A DNA stretch of 64,000 nt from Psilocybe azurescens (GCA_023853785.1 JAJIRX010001041.1:1-64000), one strand, 5' to 3'; shown: positions 46,801 through 59,502, numbered from the stretch's first letter. The notes: generated by a model from the letters alone, not told the origin. Made by a program: numbers and translations.

Positions 46801-49800
46801 CAGTAGCAGTCATCGTCGTCGTCACGCCGGAAGCACTAGCACCACCTGTCTTCGCAACGGAACTTGCCGCTCCTCCTGCAGCCCCTGAGACGACAGACGA
46901 TGGGCTGCGGGGAATAGGCGTGTTCGCGCCAGACCCGGACCGTCGGGGTGTAGACGCGCCCGATGCGGAGAGCCTGGCCGACTCGCGCTTGAGGTCAGCC
47001 GAGACGACGAGAAGCGGCGCAGCGCGTTCGCGCTTGTTGCTGCTCCGCGATCGCGCGCCATTGGAGTTGGAATTGGAATTGGAATTGGAATTGGAGCTAG
47101 AAGGTCGAGTAGGCTCTGCCTTTGGGGTGGCCTTTTCCGCGGAGCGCGACACAGCTCGGCCCCTCGCTCCTTCTCCTTCTTCTTCTCGCTGCCCATCGCC
47201 ATCACCATCGTCATCAATATCCATAACCTCCATCCCATTCTCGTCTCGCTTGACGTCATCGCCATCGCCACCTTGAATCGCCTTCCTCGCTCTAACACCC
47301 TCCGCGGCGCCCGCGTAAGCCAGCGTCTTGACGAGCAGCCGGTTCGAGCTCGCGCTGAAGAACGAGGCCCATCCGAGCCGGCTCGCGTCCATCGTGCTCA
47401 TGATCGGGTTCTCGCCTTCGCCTGGAACAGACCCCGCTTCTTCAGTTTGAGCTTGCGAGTTACGCGCATACGGAACGACGGCCCCTCCATCCGATTCCGT
47501 GTCGACTTGTGCTTGAGCTTGATCCTCTGCCAGCGAAAGCGAACCCGTAATTTCTTCTTTCTCTTCCTTCCCTTCCTCTTCCTGCGCCTCTGCCTCCGTC
47601 ACTGCATCCACCACTGCCGTAGTCGCAGTCGCAGTTGCATCACCCGTCACACTCTTCGTCGACGCTGCTGACGAGTAATACCACGCCCACGGCGCGAGCC
47701 ACGCAGACGTGATGTTGCTGCTCTCCGAATCGGCGGGACTCGCGACACCACCCGTCTGCGCCCCTTCATCACCAGGAGCGCGCTCTGCATCCCTGACGCC
47801 CTCCTTCGTGGCTTCTCCAGCTTGCTCAATAGAAACAGGCGCCTCAACAATAGCAAGTGTCTCTGAGGCAGCAGCAACAACATTATCCACTTCCGCCGGC
47901 TCCGGCTCTGCCTCTTTACTACCTTCTTCAGCAGTCTCAGCATCCTCCACTGCCCCTTTGTCCGCATCGTCGCCCGCCTGCGCCTCCGCTTTCGCACCGC
48001 CACTGGTAGTAATAGCATCACCTCCTCCTTCACACCCTCTCCATTCACACCGGACTTCCACCCGACATAATCCCACCACGACGAATTCCCGTTCGCATAT
48101 GTGCTGGCACCAGTCTTTGCGTGTTCAGCTGAAGCAGGCTCTGTGCCGGCTGTCGACTTCGCTGCCGATGCCAGGGCTGAGTTTGAAGACGATGACCCCC
48201 GATCTATAGAGAAAAAGGGATGTCGTTAGTGTACGTTCGCTCAGCGATGTGAAAAGAGTGAAAACAATAAATAATAAAGAAACTTTTCAAAAGAGAAAAA
48301 GTAAAGAAAAAGTGAGATGCGGTAGGGCGAGGATCACAGAATGTATTGATGAGTGTGTGTGTGGAGTCGTAAAAAACGGAGAGGAAGAGGAAGAGGAACT
48401 ACGATTATCGCATGCAGATCGGAGCTTGATGTGCAGGAACGTCGAGACGAGACGCACAGAATAGAAAGCAGCGGGCGCAAAGTCCACGAGAAGAAAGAAA
48501 GACGAACAGAAAAACAGAAAGAGACGAGGTAGGAACGAGAGAACGAGAGAGAGAGAGGAGGAAGCAAAAAGCAAAATAGACGAAAAACGAAACAGGAAAC
48601 TCACCAGCACCAGCATCCCTACTCTCACTTCCACTCCGTGCACCCTCCGCCTCCGCCTCCGCCTCTTGCGCGCTACGCTTACTCTCCTCTGCGCCTGCGC
48701 CTGTGCCCTCGCCCTCGCTTTTACCACCCACAGCCCCTCCTCCTCCTCCTTCTTCCACACACTGCTCTATCCGCCTTTCACTCTCGCCCCCTTCCCCACT
48801 TTCTTCCATGCCGACACCCTTATCCTTGTCCTTATCCGCGGCATCCTTCCCATGCCCGCCCGCTCCTCCCAATGCCACAGGCGCCAGAATGCCAACCACC
48901 CCCATCGCCAGCGGCGGAACAGGCAGAGGAACAGGCAGCGCGACTTTCGCCCGCCCAAGCAGCGGTAACGGGATGCCCATGAATCTGCTCCCGCTCCCGC
49001 CCTGCTTTTGTGTCTCCTCCGCCGCAGTCGCAGTCGCAGTCGCAGTCGCAGTCGTTACTCGAAGAGAGGCACCGGAACCGGCACCCGCAGACGCAGACGC
49101 AGTCGCGACCGCGGGCGAGAAAACAGGAAAAGCGAACAGAGCGCCAGCAGGCGGCGTGTGCGGGAGAGACGGCACGCTGTCGTCGATGGAGGAGGGCAGG
49201 GACAGCGTGCTCTTGTGCGTGGGCCTGGGTCTGGGCCTGGGGCGTTCTTGCTGTGTTTCTGGTTGGGAAGGAGAGGGTGAGGTGGGTGTAAGCGGGCCTG
49301 GCGTCGAGCTTGACGTCGAGCTTGATGTGGCTTTCGAGTTTGGAGGAGAGCTCGAAGACATAGCTGGCACCGTCGCCGTCGCCGTCACCGTCGTCGACGT
49401 CGAAGTCGAAGTCGAAGTCCCGACAGCGCCCGCGTCTGACGACGAGGAAGGAACATCCACAGGCACCGCATGCACAGGCCGGATCTTGCCCTCCATCCAC
49501 CCCTCGAACGACGTCGTGGTGCCCTCTTTGCCCTCCTCTTTTCCTTCGTCCTCTTCACCGCCACCTCCAGCTCCAGCTCTTCCAGAAAAAGCGAACCCTC
49601 ACCCCCACCCTCGTTCCCAACGACAGGAAGAGCCGCGTACCCCGGCGGCGGCGTCCCAGGCACACTCCTTGGCGGCGACGCGGGCGGTGTAGGAGGGGCG
49701 GAATAGAACCACGAGCGCGTGCTCTTGCTCTTGCTCTTGGGTTTGCTTTTGGGTTTTCTCGTAGCTTTCGAGTTCGGCGTGGACGGGGACGAGGACGAGG

Positions 49801-51457
49801 ACGCAGAGTGCGGTTTCGGTGCGATCGTGGCCGTAGCTGGCAACGGCAACGAAGTAGTCGACGACGAAGCAGCCGCTGTTGCTGCTGCTGTTGCGAGGGC
49901 GATATACGGCGCAGGAGAGGGCGGCGAGGATGACGAGGACGAGTCGTCGAGCAAACCCCTGCGTAGGTGGTGGTGTTTGAGCGGAGAGGAGGGCAGGGAT
50001 ATCGACGCCCCCGCCCCCGATCCCGATCCCGATCCCGATGCGAGTTTTGCGTTGTGGCTGGAGACGGGGAACAAGTCTGCGCCGCGCAGAGTTGGAGGAG
50101 GGATCGGTTGATTGGGAGTCACATTCGGAATTTGCGGAGATAGCGTAGGAGGAGGAGGGAGTGATGATGCATGAGAAGGAAGGCGGACTTCCTGTGCGAT
50201 AACAGGCGTCGGAGGGTCGACACGCACATGAACAGCGGGTTTGCTCGCGTTGCCTGCGTCTGTATCCTTAATTGTGTCTGCATTCGCTGACGTTGGTGCT
50301 GCTGTTGACGATGGTGCGAAGGCGGATACAGGAGCATTAGTAGGAGTAGCATGTGCGGCGGTGTTAGCAGCGTTTTGCGGAGATGTAGCTTTAGATAGAG
50401 AGGAGGATGAATCCGTCTGCACCACAGATTTGCCCTTCGACCGCGTGAGGGAGGAGAACCACGAGCCCTTCTTCTTATTGGGGTTGAGCTTGGACGATGA
50501 AGATGAAGGTGACGGTGAAGGGGGTGCGGAAGGAGGGGGTGCGTGTTGGGGTTGGGGTTGGCAGGAGAAAGGGGATGCGGTTGTGGATGTGAATGTTGGA
50601 GTGGAGGTGGAGGTGGAGGAGGTGCTTGCGGTGCTTGAGATGGGGATTCTGGATGCAGATGCAGATGTGGATGTAGATGTATTGTAGACGTTGAAATGGT
50701 AGAATCAGAAGCTTCTGATGCACCGACAGACATGCTCGAGATATCGCGATTATCGCTCTCTGCAAACATCACTCCTGTAGGAAAAGAAATAAACAATCAG
50801 TCAAAGGGTCCTCATCCAAACACACAAGAAAGACAAAGAAAGGTGACTCACCATTCGCATCCGACTCTTGCGCAGCAGCAGCAGCAGGCTCATAAACGGC
50901 ACTCAGTCCATCCTGCACCGACCGGCCCTCCGATCCCACCTGCCGATCCCGCCTCCCTACGCTACCCGCATTGGACGACGTCGACGCCGACGACGACAGC
51001 GAGAGCAGCCGATGGCGCGTGCTCTCGCGCGCACCAGCCAGCGGCGCACTGTGCTCCCGCTCTGCGAACACAATCGACACGCTCGCTTCCAGCGGCTGCG
51101 GCTGGGGTGCGATATCCTCGAACTCGAGGCACTCGCGGAGATAGCAGCGGCGGTAGCAGCAGCCTCCGGAGACGTGGATAACGACGCTGGCGCAGTGGTA
51201 GCGCTAGCGCCAGCGGCACTCGTTCCCATTAAGCCTGTCCGCCAGGACGGCTGCTTGTTGTAGCCCATATTCATCGTATGCGTGCTTCGAACAGATTTTG
51301 TCGTCGATTGTCTTCTAGTTCTATGATTATCTTCATGTTGATGCCGATTCATATTCGGATGCCTGCGACTAGGACTCGGACTCGGACCCGCAGCACCTGT
51401 CGGAGGAGGAGGAGGAGGAGGAGAGGAGGGGAACGACGAGGCAGAAGTGTGCATTGA
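43807..51457 (-). CDS. YML020W-like alpha/beta-hydrolase domain protein, large, low-complexity
   Basis: The 3' exons are well defined: 45886-48203 (long), 45798-45826, 45564-45703, 44921-45329, 44819-44860, 44690-44751, 44493-44614, 44090-44360 and 43807-44013. The 5' exons are about 50852-51457 and 48605-50774. Conserved blocks are WWDYVGW, SAWLAPWAWYY, RLGWASFFSASSNRLLVKTL, NLVLPTWADTFHAPPR and RVVVIGVHGWFPG (oxyanion region). Then come the nucleophile motif ATHSQGSVVSAHLLARM, IASLNDQVVPLYSGL and the late GHSTAYEEEGTYRM His. The fold implies an esterase/lipase-like enzyme; its substrate is unknown. Ser, Gly, Asp/Glu and Pro tracts fill the first two thirds. Frame changes occur in the 5' half (about 51130, 50680, 49600 and 48020). 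The C-terminal catalytic exons read through cleanly. Confidence 0.85.
47061..47095. repeat. TTGGAA hexanucleotide repeat inside the hydrolase gene
   Basis: About five TTGGAA units encode Asn-Ser repeats on the minus strand. A similar CAGTCG run at about 49025-49055 encodes Ala-Thr repeats. Confidence 0.8.
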
Positions 51458-53100
51458 GCATGTGTTGTAAACGTTGCTGTCTGCACAGTACGCGAGCTGT
51501 GTCATTAAGCTCCGGGCCCGGCTGGCGGCTGCGCTGGGGAATGAAGCCGTCACGTGGCATTACACTTTGCTGCCACAGGGCTACGTCATATGTCGAGTGC
51601 GTCACTGAGCGGTATGTATTTCGGTTCGGCGCGTACGCGCATACGTTTCTCTGGCCTGTGTTTTGTTCGTGTTACAAGAAGAACAAACCTGGAGATGCAA
51701 CCTCAATAATTGGAAAGAACGAAATGAACATGCTAAACGGCCGCATCGCACGCGGCACACTATAAGTTGAACTCAAATTAGAGATTTGACCAGACTAGTG
51801 AGCCTTATATTTCATGCTGCATTCGGGCTTCTAGTATGGCCAGATAAACAATTTGCGCCCCTTCCGGGTGTATGCCCACGGCTTCAAGCAGGACTAAGAA
51901 TGGTGCTGCAAAAATCTCATGCAAGTTTTAGTCATCTTCTTCTGATATTCCAACCGAATCATCTACCCGTATTTTAGTTATTAAAATCCCAGCCACCAGC
52001 TTATACGGCATCGCGATCTGGATAGTGAATGTGGCTCAGACGGATCTGACTCTGTCGAGGAATTGCCTCACGGTGCAAATACACGACTGCAGTTTTGGGA
52101 AGACCCTGGCTATAGTACTCCTTCTATCCGAATCCTCGACATTGTAGCTTTCATAACGAACATGGACATACCGACCTTGCCTCGATGCTACGTGCAAGCG
52201 CTTATGATGTTCATACCCGGAGAACGTGCAGCTACACCAGCACATGATGTAGAAATGATGTCCCCGTCATCAACGCCGAGGATGAATCTCAGGGGTGAGC
52301 AGGATGCATAATAGAGCCCAGGAACCGGTGGGAGGACTACCGCCTATATCGTAGACAGTTGTAGGAAATGTGAGCTTACGAATGCGAGCCGACGTTAGCG
52401 CATGGTCCCAGGAGTCAGGACAACGGACAATGTCTGACAAGAGACCATTTCAATACGAGAGAAGTCAAACTTGGAAGGGTAAAACTTATTTATACACGTA
52501 CTTGTGTCTTGTGGCTTGTTGGACTAAACAAATAAGGGAAGTCTTGTGGGTATTGTTCACATATAGCCTACTAAATTTGGTCAATTACTGCTTGATTCAT
52601 TGGTGATGACTGGTTACTGTAGATTACGATTTACGTTAAGAACCAATAAAGACCTCTGTAAAGTCATGACACTCTTAAGGAGCGAATAATTGCCCAGCTC
52701 ATCCAGCGTTGTAGTATTTAACGCAGTTTTGCAATGTGGCCAAGTACCGCCTCTCCGACCATACCATGCCGCATGCCATTATCCCGTCTCACCCCACTAT
52801 GCAGACAGGGTGTCAATCTCTCATGCGATATGACAATGCGTCGTTCATAAGTACTATCATTTGTTTTAAATCACACGTTTGTATCATTAAGCGCCCATCT
52901 CTGTTCTTTTCATCGACGGGAAGACAGGACATGTGCTTAAGGTCTACAACATCACGACTTTGGAAAAATTCGGTACCTGCTGTGTGTATAATTTATATTT
53001 CAATCAGGACAACTGGAATTAAAGTCCCTTGGTTCCTTTACCAGCCGACAAAGCACGAGATTCATCAGAAGAAACAGAGTGCTAAATGCTAATATACAAC
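51458..53100. other. upstream of hydrolase, no gene recognised
   Basis: The first about 200 bp are probably the hydrolase promoter and leader. A plus-strand frame at 52063-52311 has no family signature. CpG is still present here and declines towards 53100. Confidence 0.4.
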
Positions 53101-54699
53101 GGCGTTAAACTAGCATAACCTCAACGACGTTCCGAATATCACTGAGCTGTATAATTAGCACTTCAGTCACTTATCCTGGTAATGTTGTAGGAGTGGCAGA
53201 CTTGAAAATTCCTCGTGCGTGTCTTCGGTGTGCACTTGAATCGGAGCCTCAAAAGGCATACACAAGAATTCCTTGGGGATTCCAATTGGCGGCATTAGTG
53301 AGATTGCCTGAGCCAATAAGAGAAAAACCTTGCAGTTCAATTGCCCTGCAATAAAATAACTTCTGTCTCCTTGCCCATCCTATAATGCACCTTCTGAACA
53401 TAAGACAACGAACAAAGTTCAGTTCAAACAGTCATTTAAGCGGAGCTCAAATACCAGTTGTGGTTATGTCTCGTAGCCCAAAACCAGGTAGCACCTAATT
53501 GCTTAAGGTGAACTGTAGTGTTTGATCTCTTACTACACAAATCACTAGTCCTCGAAGTATTAACACTAGAATTCTTATTCAGAGTAAATTCTGATATCAA
53601 ATCTGGGGTGTAGATTACTTGGTTCCTATTCTAAGATACAGAGCTGTTTTTATAGACTAAATAGATACTTTGGCTTGTGATAATCGAAAGAGATTAAGAG
53701 AAAAGGAAGGAAATGGACTGTGTGCTACCTAGCCTTTGCTGCACCAATTATAATAGTGGAAAGTACTAGTTTGTCTGGGCTATGGCACTTATTTGAAGAT
53801 AACATTGTTGTCCATGCAGCAGTGCCTTCTTGGGTAGTGATCACCTGACTTATTTTATCAGATGGCTCACAGCTAAGACATGTCAGGACTAGATTGCTTT
53901 AGAGGTATATTTCCTAGGAAGCCCTACCAAGGTTCCCAAGCACAGTTGCTATTGGTTTAGGACCTCCTGGAACAGCAGGTGCCCTTATCATGAGGCAAAG
54001 TACCTCTAGTATCATGTGGCAATCGCTGGCTGGGCAATCCCTCACTCATGTTGGCTGCATTGCAAATTACAAGTTTTTATAGTCAGATCTAGTAGACTGC
54101 CATATGCTGAGTTGTACACAAGATTTCAATTGCCAATACATTCGGTCTGTGGGGCAATCACCTGTGTGGCACAGTGATGTCTGATCCCCAAGCAGTTGAT
54201 CACCTAATTTAGTGAACAGTCTTTGTGAGGCCTGGACACAGTGATTGCTTTTGCTAATTAATAAGGTTTACATCACTTGGTAATCACTTGTTAAGAGACT
54301 GATGGGTGTTTACCCCTTGTAAGAGCCAAGGCTATTTCTTAGGAGTTCTTCCTTGCATGGGACTAATAGCATGATCAATGGGATGGGCGCTCAGTTAGGG
54401 TTGCTTTGATAGCTGTGTAGGAAACTAAAGGTAGTCTTTGATTCATAGTGCTGATTAATAGACTTGTAAAGTCTATTACGCTTGTTGGTCCACTAGGAAG
54501 TGAAGCCTCAAAGCCTAATAGTCTGGCATATCTCCTACCCTTCACTAGTATAATGTACTAGTTTATTACAGATAACAATTGCAGAAATAAGGGCCTCTGT
54601 GTCTCACTATGAATTGTAAGCTCAGAATAGTTTACACCCTTTCAGTGTGTAATGATCAAAATTGAAAGCATTTCTTACAGTGGAACTATGCTGTCATCA
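53101..54699. other. CpG-depleted AT-rich block, left part
   Basis: There is decayed repeat-like sequence with no readable reverse transcriptase or RNase H, although the integrase of a Ty3/gypsy element begins just downstream. The expected upstream pol domains are absent or beyond recognition. Confidence 0.5.
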
Positions 54700-55611
54700 A
54701 GAGTTTCACTTTAACATCAGGACACAAGGATACTGGATACTACAGCTTCTTTGCAACAAATTTCCTCATCTTGGAACAATACTGGTGGCCATACCTGGGT
54801 TTTGATATCTCATGGTTCATCTGTACTTGTCATCTGTGCCAGCTTTGAAGGACTCAGAATGTACTAATTCCCCCCTGTTGTTGCAATGCCAACGCCTTTA
54901 TTCTCCAAGGTATACATGGACACTATTTTTCTTCCAAAGTCCGGTGGCTATTGATATCTCATCCAGGCTTGTTGTTCTCTCATTCACTATCCTGAGTTTT
55001 GTATGCTTGCAACTGAAACTGCTAAGACTGTCAGTAACTTTATTTTCCAAGAACTAATAAGTCAACATGGGCTTTTCACTGAGATTGTCACTGATAATGG
55101 TTCCACTATCCTCAAGGCCACTGCTTACCTCACCCAGAAGTACAAAATCAAGTACATTCATATCTCAGGGTACAACTCTCATGTCAATGGTATTGTTGAG
55201 TGTTCACATTTCAACATCAGACAGGCCCTATTCAAGGTAGCTAACAGAGACCAAGCCAAATGGAGCCAGAGCACATTTCCTGTATTCATAGCAGACTGAA
55301 TCACTGTTCATCATTGCATAGGCTGTTCCCCACACTTTGGACTCACTGGAACTCACCCTATTCTTCCATTCAATATTGCTGAAGCTAATTACCTCATTCC
55401 ACCTCCAGATTCTATCCTTTCCACCACAGATCTCATTTTGCATCATGGTATAGCACTCAAAAGTGTCGAGAAGACCTGGAGAAACTTCACTCAAAGGTTT
55501 ATGAGGCTCATGTACAGGCAGCTATTCACTTTGAGACAGAACACACTCATACTATCAAAAACTATGACTTCAAGCTAGAAGACCTTGTTTTGATTCAGAA
55601 TACTGTGATTG
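54700..55611 (+). mobile_element. Ty3/gypsy retrotransposon integrase, 5' part, decayed
   Basis: Read in pieces, the zinc-binding region (GHKDTGYYSFF, QYWWPYLGFDISWFICTCHLCQ) leads into the catalytic core. That core is clear at 55003-55299: ETAKTVSNFIFQELISQHGL, EIVTDNGSTI (Asp), YIHISGYNSHVNGIVECSHF (Glu), QALFKVANRDQAKWS. Then come GCSPHFGLTGTHPILPFNIA and the linker before the C-terminal domain. Stops and frame changes are common and CpG is depleted, so the element is inactive. It is interrupted at 55612 by the foldback element and resumes at 59503. Confidence 0.85.
55605..55611. repeat. target-site duplication, left copy
   Basis: GTGATTG immediately precedes the foldback element. The right copy is GCGATTG, so they differ by one CG-to-TG change. 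Confidence 0.7.
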
Positions 55612-56800
55612 CACATGGGACAGTAATCAAATGATGTACCATATGGAATTTGAATTATTTATGATCTAATGTGTCACATGGCCTGAAAGAGACTCACTAA
55701 AAGCCAATTATCTTGTGCTTGTCATGGTGTCAAGTGAGGGCCTAAAATTCTCATGTGAGGTATGGTGTCAAGTGAGCCCATCCCTGATACACCAAACACT
55801 GGCCCTGTAGGGAAATTTTTGATTTCAGCAGCCGGTTTGTAGCAAATTTAGCACTGGCTACCACCATTCTAATGACTATTCTATGGGATATTTTCATCTC
55901 TATTTTGATACTTTTACCATAGTTGATTTGCTAATCTAGATTCAATTGTAGGGAACATTGGGGAAGAAATAGAGCCAGAGGTCCACTCCAATTTATCCAG
56001 TTTTCTGGCTTCATGGACTCTGCAATTAAGCATTGAAGTACAGAATGGCCTCTGCTTTTGCAGAAATTTAAATTACATTCAATACATATTTTATATGCAG
56101 CTCCATTCTTTCAAGAATAAGTGTTCATTCAAAAATGCAGTAAATAGGTAGTAAAATAGGTAAGAAATTTATGTGGTTTCCAAGCTACAGTATACAGCCT
56201 CTGCCACCAGCCATTGAAGCACAAAATGGCCTCTGCATTTGCAGAATTTTAAATTGCATTCAATACATATTTTGCATGCAGCTCCATTCTTTCAAAAATA
56301 AATGTTCATTCAAAATGCAGTAAATAGATAGTAAAATAGGTATGGAATTCATCTGGTTCACTAGCTGTACTGCCTCTGCCACTAGCCATTGAAGCACAGT
56401 ATGGCCTCCACCTTGGCAGAAATTTTAAATACAATCAACACATATTTTGTATGCAGCTCCAATCTGTCAAGAATAAATGTTCATTCAAAAATGTGTTAAA
56501 TAAGTAGTAAAATAGGTATGGAATTCATCTGTTTCACTAGCTGTACCGCTTCTGCTATCAGCCATTGAAGCACAGTATGGCCTCTGCTTCTGCAGACTTT
56601 TCAATTGCATTTACAACATATATCATATGCAACTTCATCATGTCGCAAGTGAATGTGCATGTTAAAAATACAGTGTACAAGTTACAAAAAATACACACTT
56701 TATGCAGTTTCTTTTGATGTATGGGCTCCACCATCATGTATTGAAGGGCAGTATGGCCTCTGCTTCAGCTGAATTTTTAATTACATTCAATCAATATACC
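55612..56800. repeat. left arm with about five tandem units of about 176 bp
   Basis: A landmark (CCATTGAAGCACAGAATGGCCTCTGC and variants; core CATTGAAGCACA) recurs at about 56030, 56211, 56388, 56563 and 56738. Spacing is roughly 180, 177, 175 and 175 bp. The outer about 400 bp are single-copy. Confidence 0.8.
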
Positions 56801-58509
56801 AATTTTTGTAAATTGATACAAGAATGTTACCTTATCGGTGACCAGATCAGTCACTTTGTTTGTATTCCTAGTATAATCAACAGTGGCAGCCTTTGCTTGA
56901 ATGTCAAAAACTTATACTTTCTTACACCATTGGCCTCTAGGTGCCATTGGAGACCTTAAATTAATCTTGGAACATATTCTGTTGAACTAATGGTCTTCTT
57001 TACATTGTACAGACACTTAATCATATCTTTTGTTGAGGTGTATCATCATCATAAAGTTCAGGTATTGCATATCCATTTATTGGCTGTACGGATAAGCTAG
57101 ATAAAAACATCATTAGAAAGCTCCAGATACTTCAATTCCAAAGCATCTTTTTACAGAAAATTCCAAGGATGGTAAAGATATTTATTGTCAGAATATGGTA
57201 GCCCGTGGTGATTTCGGGCTCTCTGTGAAACATATAATCAAGATTCCTAAGTTATTATAGCTCATATAGTTCCATAACTGTGAAGGCATAATCAGCAAGC
57301 ACTCCAGAGTAAATTCCAATGAAATTTTTAGATGTAAGAAGTTGTTTGCAAAATGGGTTTAAAAGTTGCTAGAATATGGTGTTATGAACCATTGCAAACC
57401 TTGGTTGACCTCTGGCCAAAGGTGCTTTTTAACACTTGTCTAAACAATTATTTCAAGTCAAATATATCAAAGAATATATTATTCTGTCACTATCTATCTA
57501 GGATTTGAAGTCATAGAGTGCCCACAAGAAGCATAACATTCACTTTACAAATCTCAAGTTGAGCTTGAGTCAGTGTGCCACTTCACTAATTTAGGCAATA
57601 TTAAGTATATGAATACAATGTAATAATTTTCTATTAGCTCTGATCTACACACTACAAAAATCTTCATAAATATGCTGCCACAGGTTGTATGGTCTCAGAA
57701 TAATTCTAATTTCAGAAGACTTGAAGAGAAAATGAAGTGCAATCAAAGGTTTGACCGTGGTATTTGGTATTGTACAGTATTAATTAAGATTAGATTGACA
57801 CCTTGCCATTAAAAAAGACTGGTGGTCAATGTCAGAGAAAAATGAGATTGCAGAGATTATATAAGAGCTGTTTATGATAAAATATATAAGCCCATAGATG
57901 TGTTTTTCCAAGTGGGTGGGAAAATGGCAGCCAAGGGATGATACTGTATGTGGCTCTCCTCAGTCTACAACTCAAATCTTCTGTCGATGGAAATGTTACG
58001 ATCTCAAGTTAGAATCAATGCGCGTGAATCTAACCACTAACCGTTTACAAGAACAAGTTCAAGTTCAAGTTGAGCAGGTTAAGCAGGTTGGATTCTCAAG
58101 AACTAGCTAAAGAATACAATAGATCCTTCCTAGTATAAATACTATGAACTGTACAGCAAGTTGAAACGAGTTTGAATGTTCATCAGCAAATGTATATAAG
58201 AATAGAGGAAACAGATCAATCGTTCATCAAAAGATGTATCATAAAAGATGGAAGTGAAAGGAAACAGATCAAACATTCATCAAAGATGTATCATAAAAGA
58301 TGGAAGTGAAAGTCCATCAGAGATATGATGGAGTTTCGTAGAATGATAGAAAACAAAGTTCATCAGAGCAGACAATGCTGTATCAATGATGTGAAGGATG
58401 ACAAAGAAAAGGAAAAGAAAAGAAAAGAAAAGAGAAAGGGAAAAGAAAAAGACTTGTCGGTAACAAGAAAGGTTGCATAAATTTTTTTGAATCAATGGTA
58501 ATTGAAAAT
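56801..58509. other. centre of the foldback element
   Basis: The centre is AT-rich and CpG-poor with no frame above about 86 codons and no transposase motif. A direct repeat of about 52 bp period (GTATCATAAAAGATGGAAGT) lies at about 58235-58310, and an AAAAG tract at 58404-58450. It is probably decayed or non-autonomous. Confidence 0.6.
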
Positions 58510-59495
58510 TATAAAATCAGAGCCATTCTGTGCTTCAATGAATGATGGCAGATGCTGTACAGCTAACAAATCAGATAGATTCTATACTGATTTTAATATG
58601 TATCTGCCACATTGTTACATGAACATTTATTCTAGAGAGATTCGGAGCTGTATATGAAATATGTATTGATTGTATTTAAAATTTCTGCCAAGGTGGAGGC
58701 CATACTGTGCTTCAATGGCTAGTGGCAGAGGCAGTACAGCTAGTGAACCAGATGAATTCCATACCTATTTTACTACCTATTTACTGCATTTTTGAATGAA
58801 CATTTATTTTTGAAAGAATGGAGCTGCATGCAAAATATGTATTGAATGCAATTTAAAATTCTGCAAATGCAGAGGCTATTCTGTGCTTCAATGGCTGGTG
58901 GCAGAGGCTGTATACTGTAGCTTGGAAACCACATAAATTTCTTACCTATTTTACTACCTATTTACTGCATTTTTGAATGAACACTTATTCTTGAAAGAAT
59001 GGAGCTGCATATAAAATATGTATTGAATGTAATTTAAATTTCTGCAAAAGCAGAGGCCATTCTGTACTTCAATGCTTAATTGCAGAGTCCATGAAGCCAG
59101 AAAACTGGATAAATTGGAGTGGACCTCTGGCTCTATTTCTTCCCCCAATGTTCCCTACAATTGAATCTAGATTAGCAAATCAACTATGGTAAAAGTATCA
59201 AAATAGAGATGAAAATATCCCATAGAATAGTCATTAGAATGGTGGTAGCCAGTGCTAAATTTGCTACAAACCGGCTGCTGAAATCAAAAATTTCCCTACA
59301 GGGCCAGTGTTTGGTGTATCAGGGATGGGCTCACTTGACACCATACCTCACATGAGAATTTTAGGCCCTCACTTGACACCATGACAAGCACAAGATAATT
59401 GGCTTTTTAGTGAGTCTCTTTCAGGCCATGTGACACATTAGATCATAAATAATTCAAATTCCATATGGTACATCATTTGATCACTGTCCCATGTG
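58510..59495. repeat. right arm with about four inverted tandem units
   Basis: The reverse complement of the left-arm landmark recurs at about 58521, 58698, 58871 and 59056. Spacing is about 177, 173 and 185 bp. The outer end mirrors 55612 onward almost base for base. Confidence 0.8.
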
Positions 59496-59502
59496 GCGAT
59501 TG
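59496..59502. repeat. target-site duplication, right copy
   Basis: GCGATTG follows the foldback element directly and is the partner of 55605-55611. Confidence 0.7.

Larger units (their letters stand above)
55612..59495. mobile_element. 3.9-kb foldback-type element inserted in the gypsy integrase
   Basis: Both ends read CACATGGGACAGT going inwards. The two arms, 55612 to about 56600 and about 58515 to 59495, are inverted copies of each other nearly a kilobase long. For example, CAAATGATGTACCATATGGA near the left end is found reversed near the right end. The inner half of each arm is built from tandem units of about 176 bp. The gypsy integrase frame stops at the left border and continues in frame after the right border, which proves insertion. 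Seven-base duplications flank the element. The central 1.7 kb shows no recognisable transposase. Long arms with internal subrepeats are the hallmark of foldback elements. Mutator-like elements with long TIRs are the alternative. Confidence 0.85.

Noticed and set aside
46464..47276. 270-codon plus-strand frame
   Set aside because: Antisense shadow of the long low-complexity hydrolase exon.
48703..49692. 329-codon plus-strand frame
   Set aside because: Antisense to the Ser/Thr-rich hydrolase exon. No family motif, and its Pro/Ser runs mirror codon repeats on the other strand.
53101..54699. Possible reverse transcriptase upstream of the integrase
   Set aside because: No YXDD or RNase H motif could be read in any frame. 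Position alone is not enough.
56020..56800. CRISPR-like regularly spaced repeats
   Set aside because: Units are about 176 bp with no short repeat/spacer structure, and the setting is eukaryotic transposon DNA.
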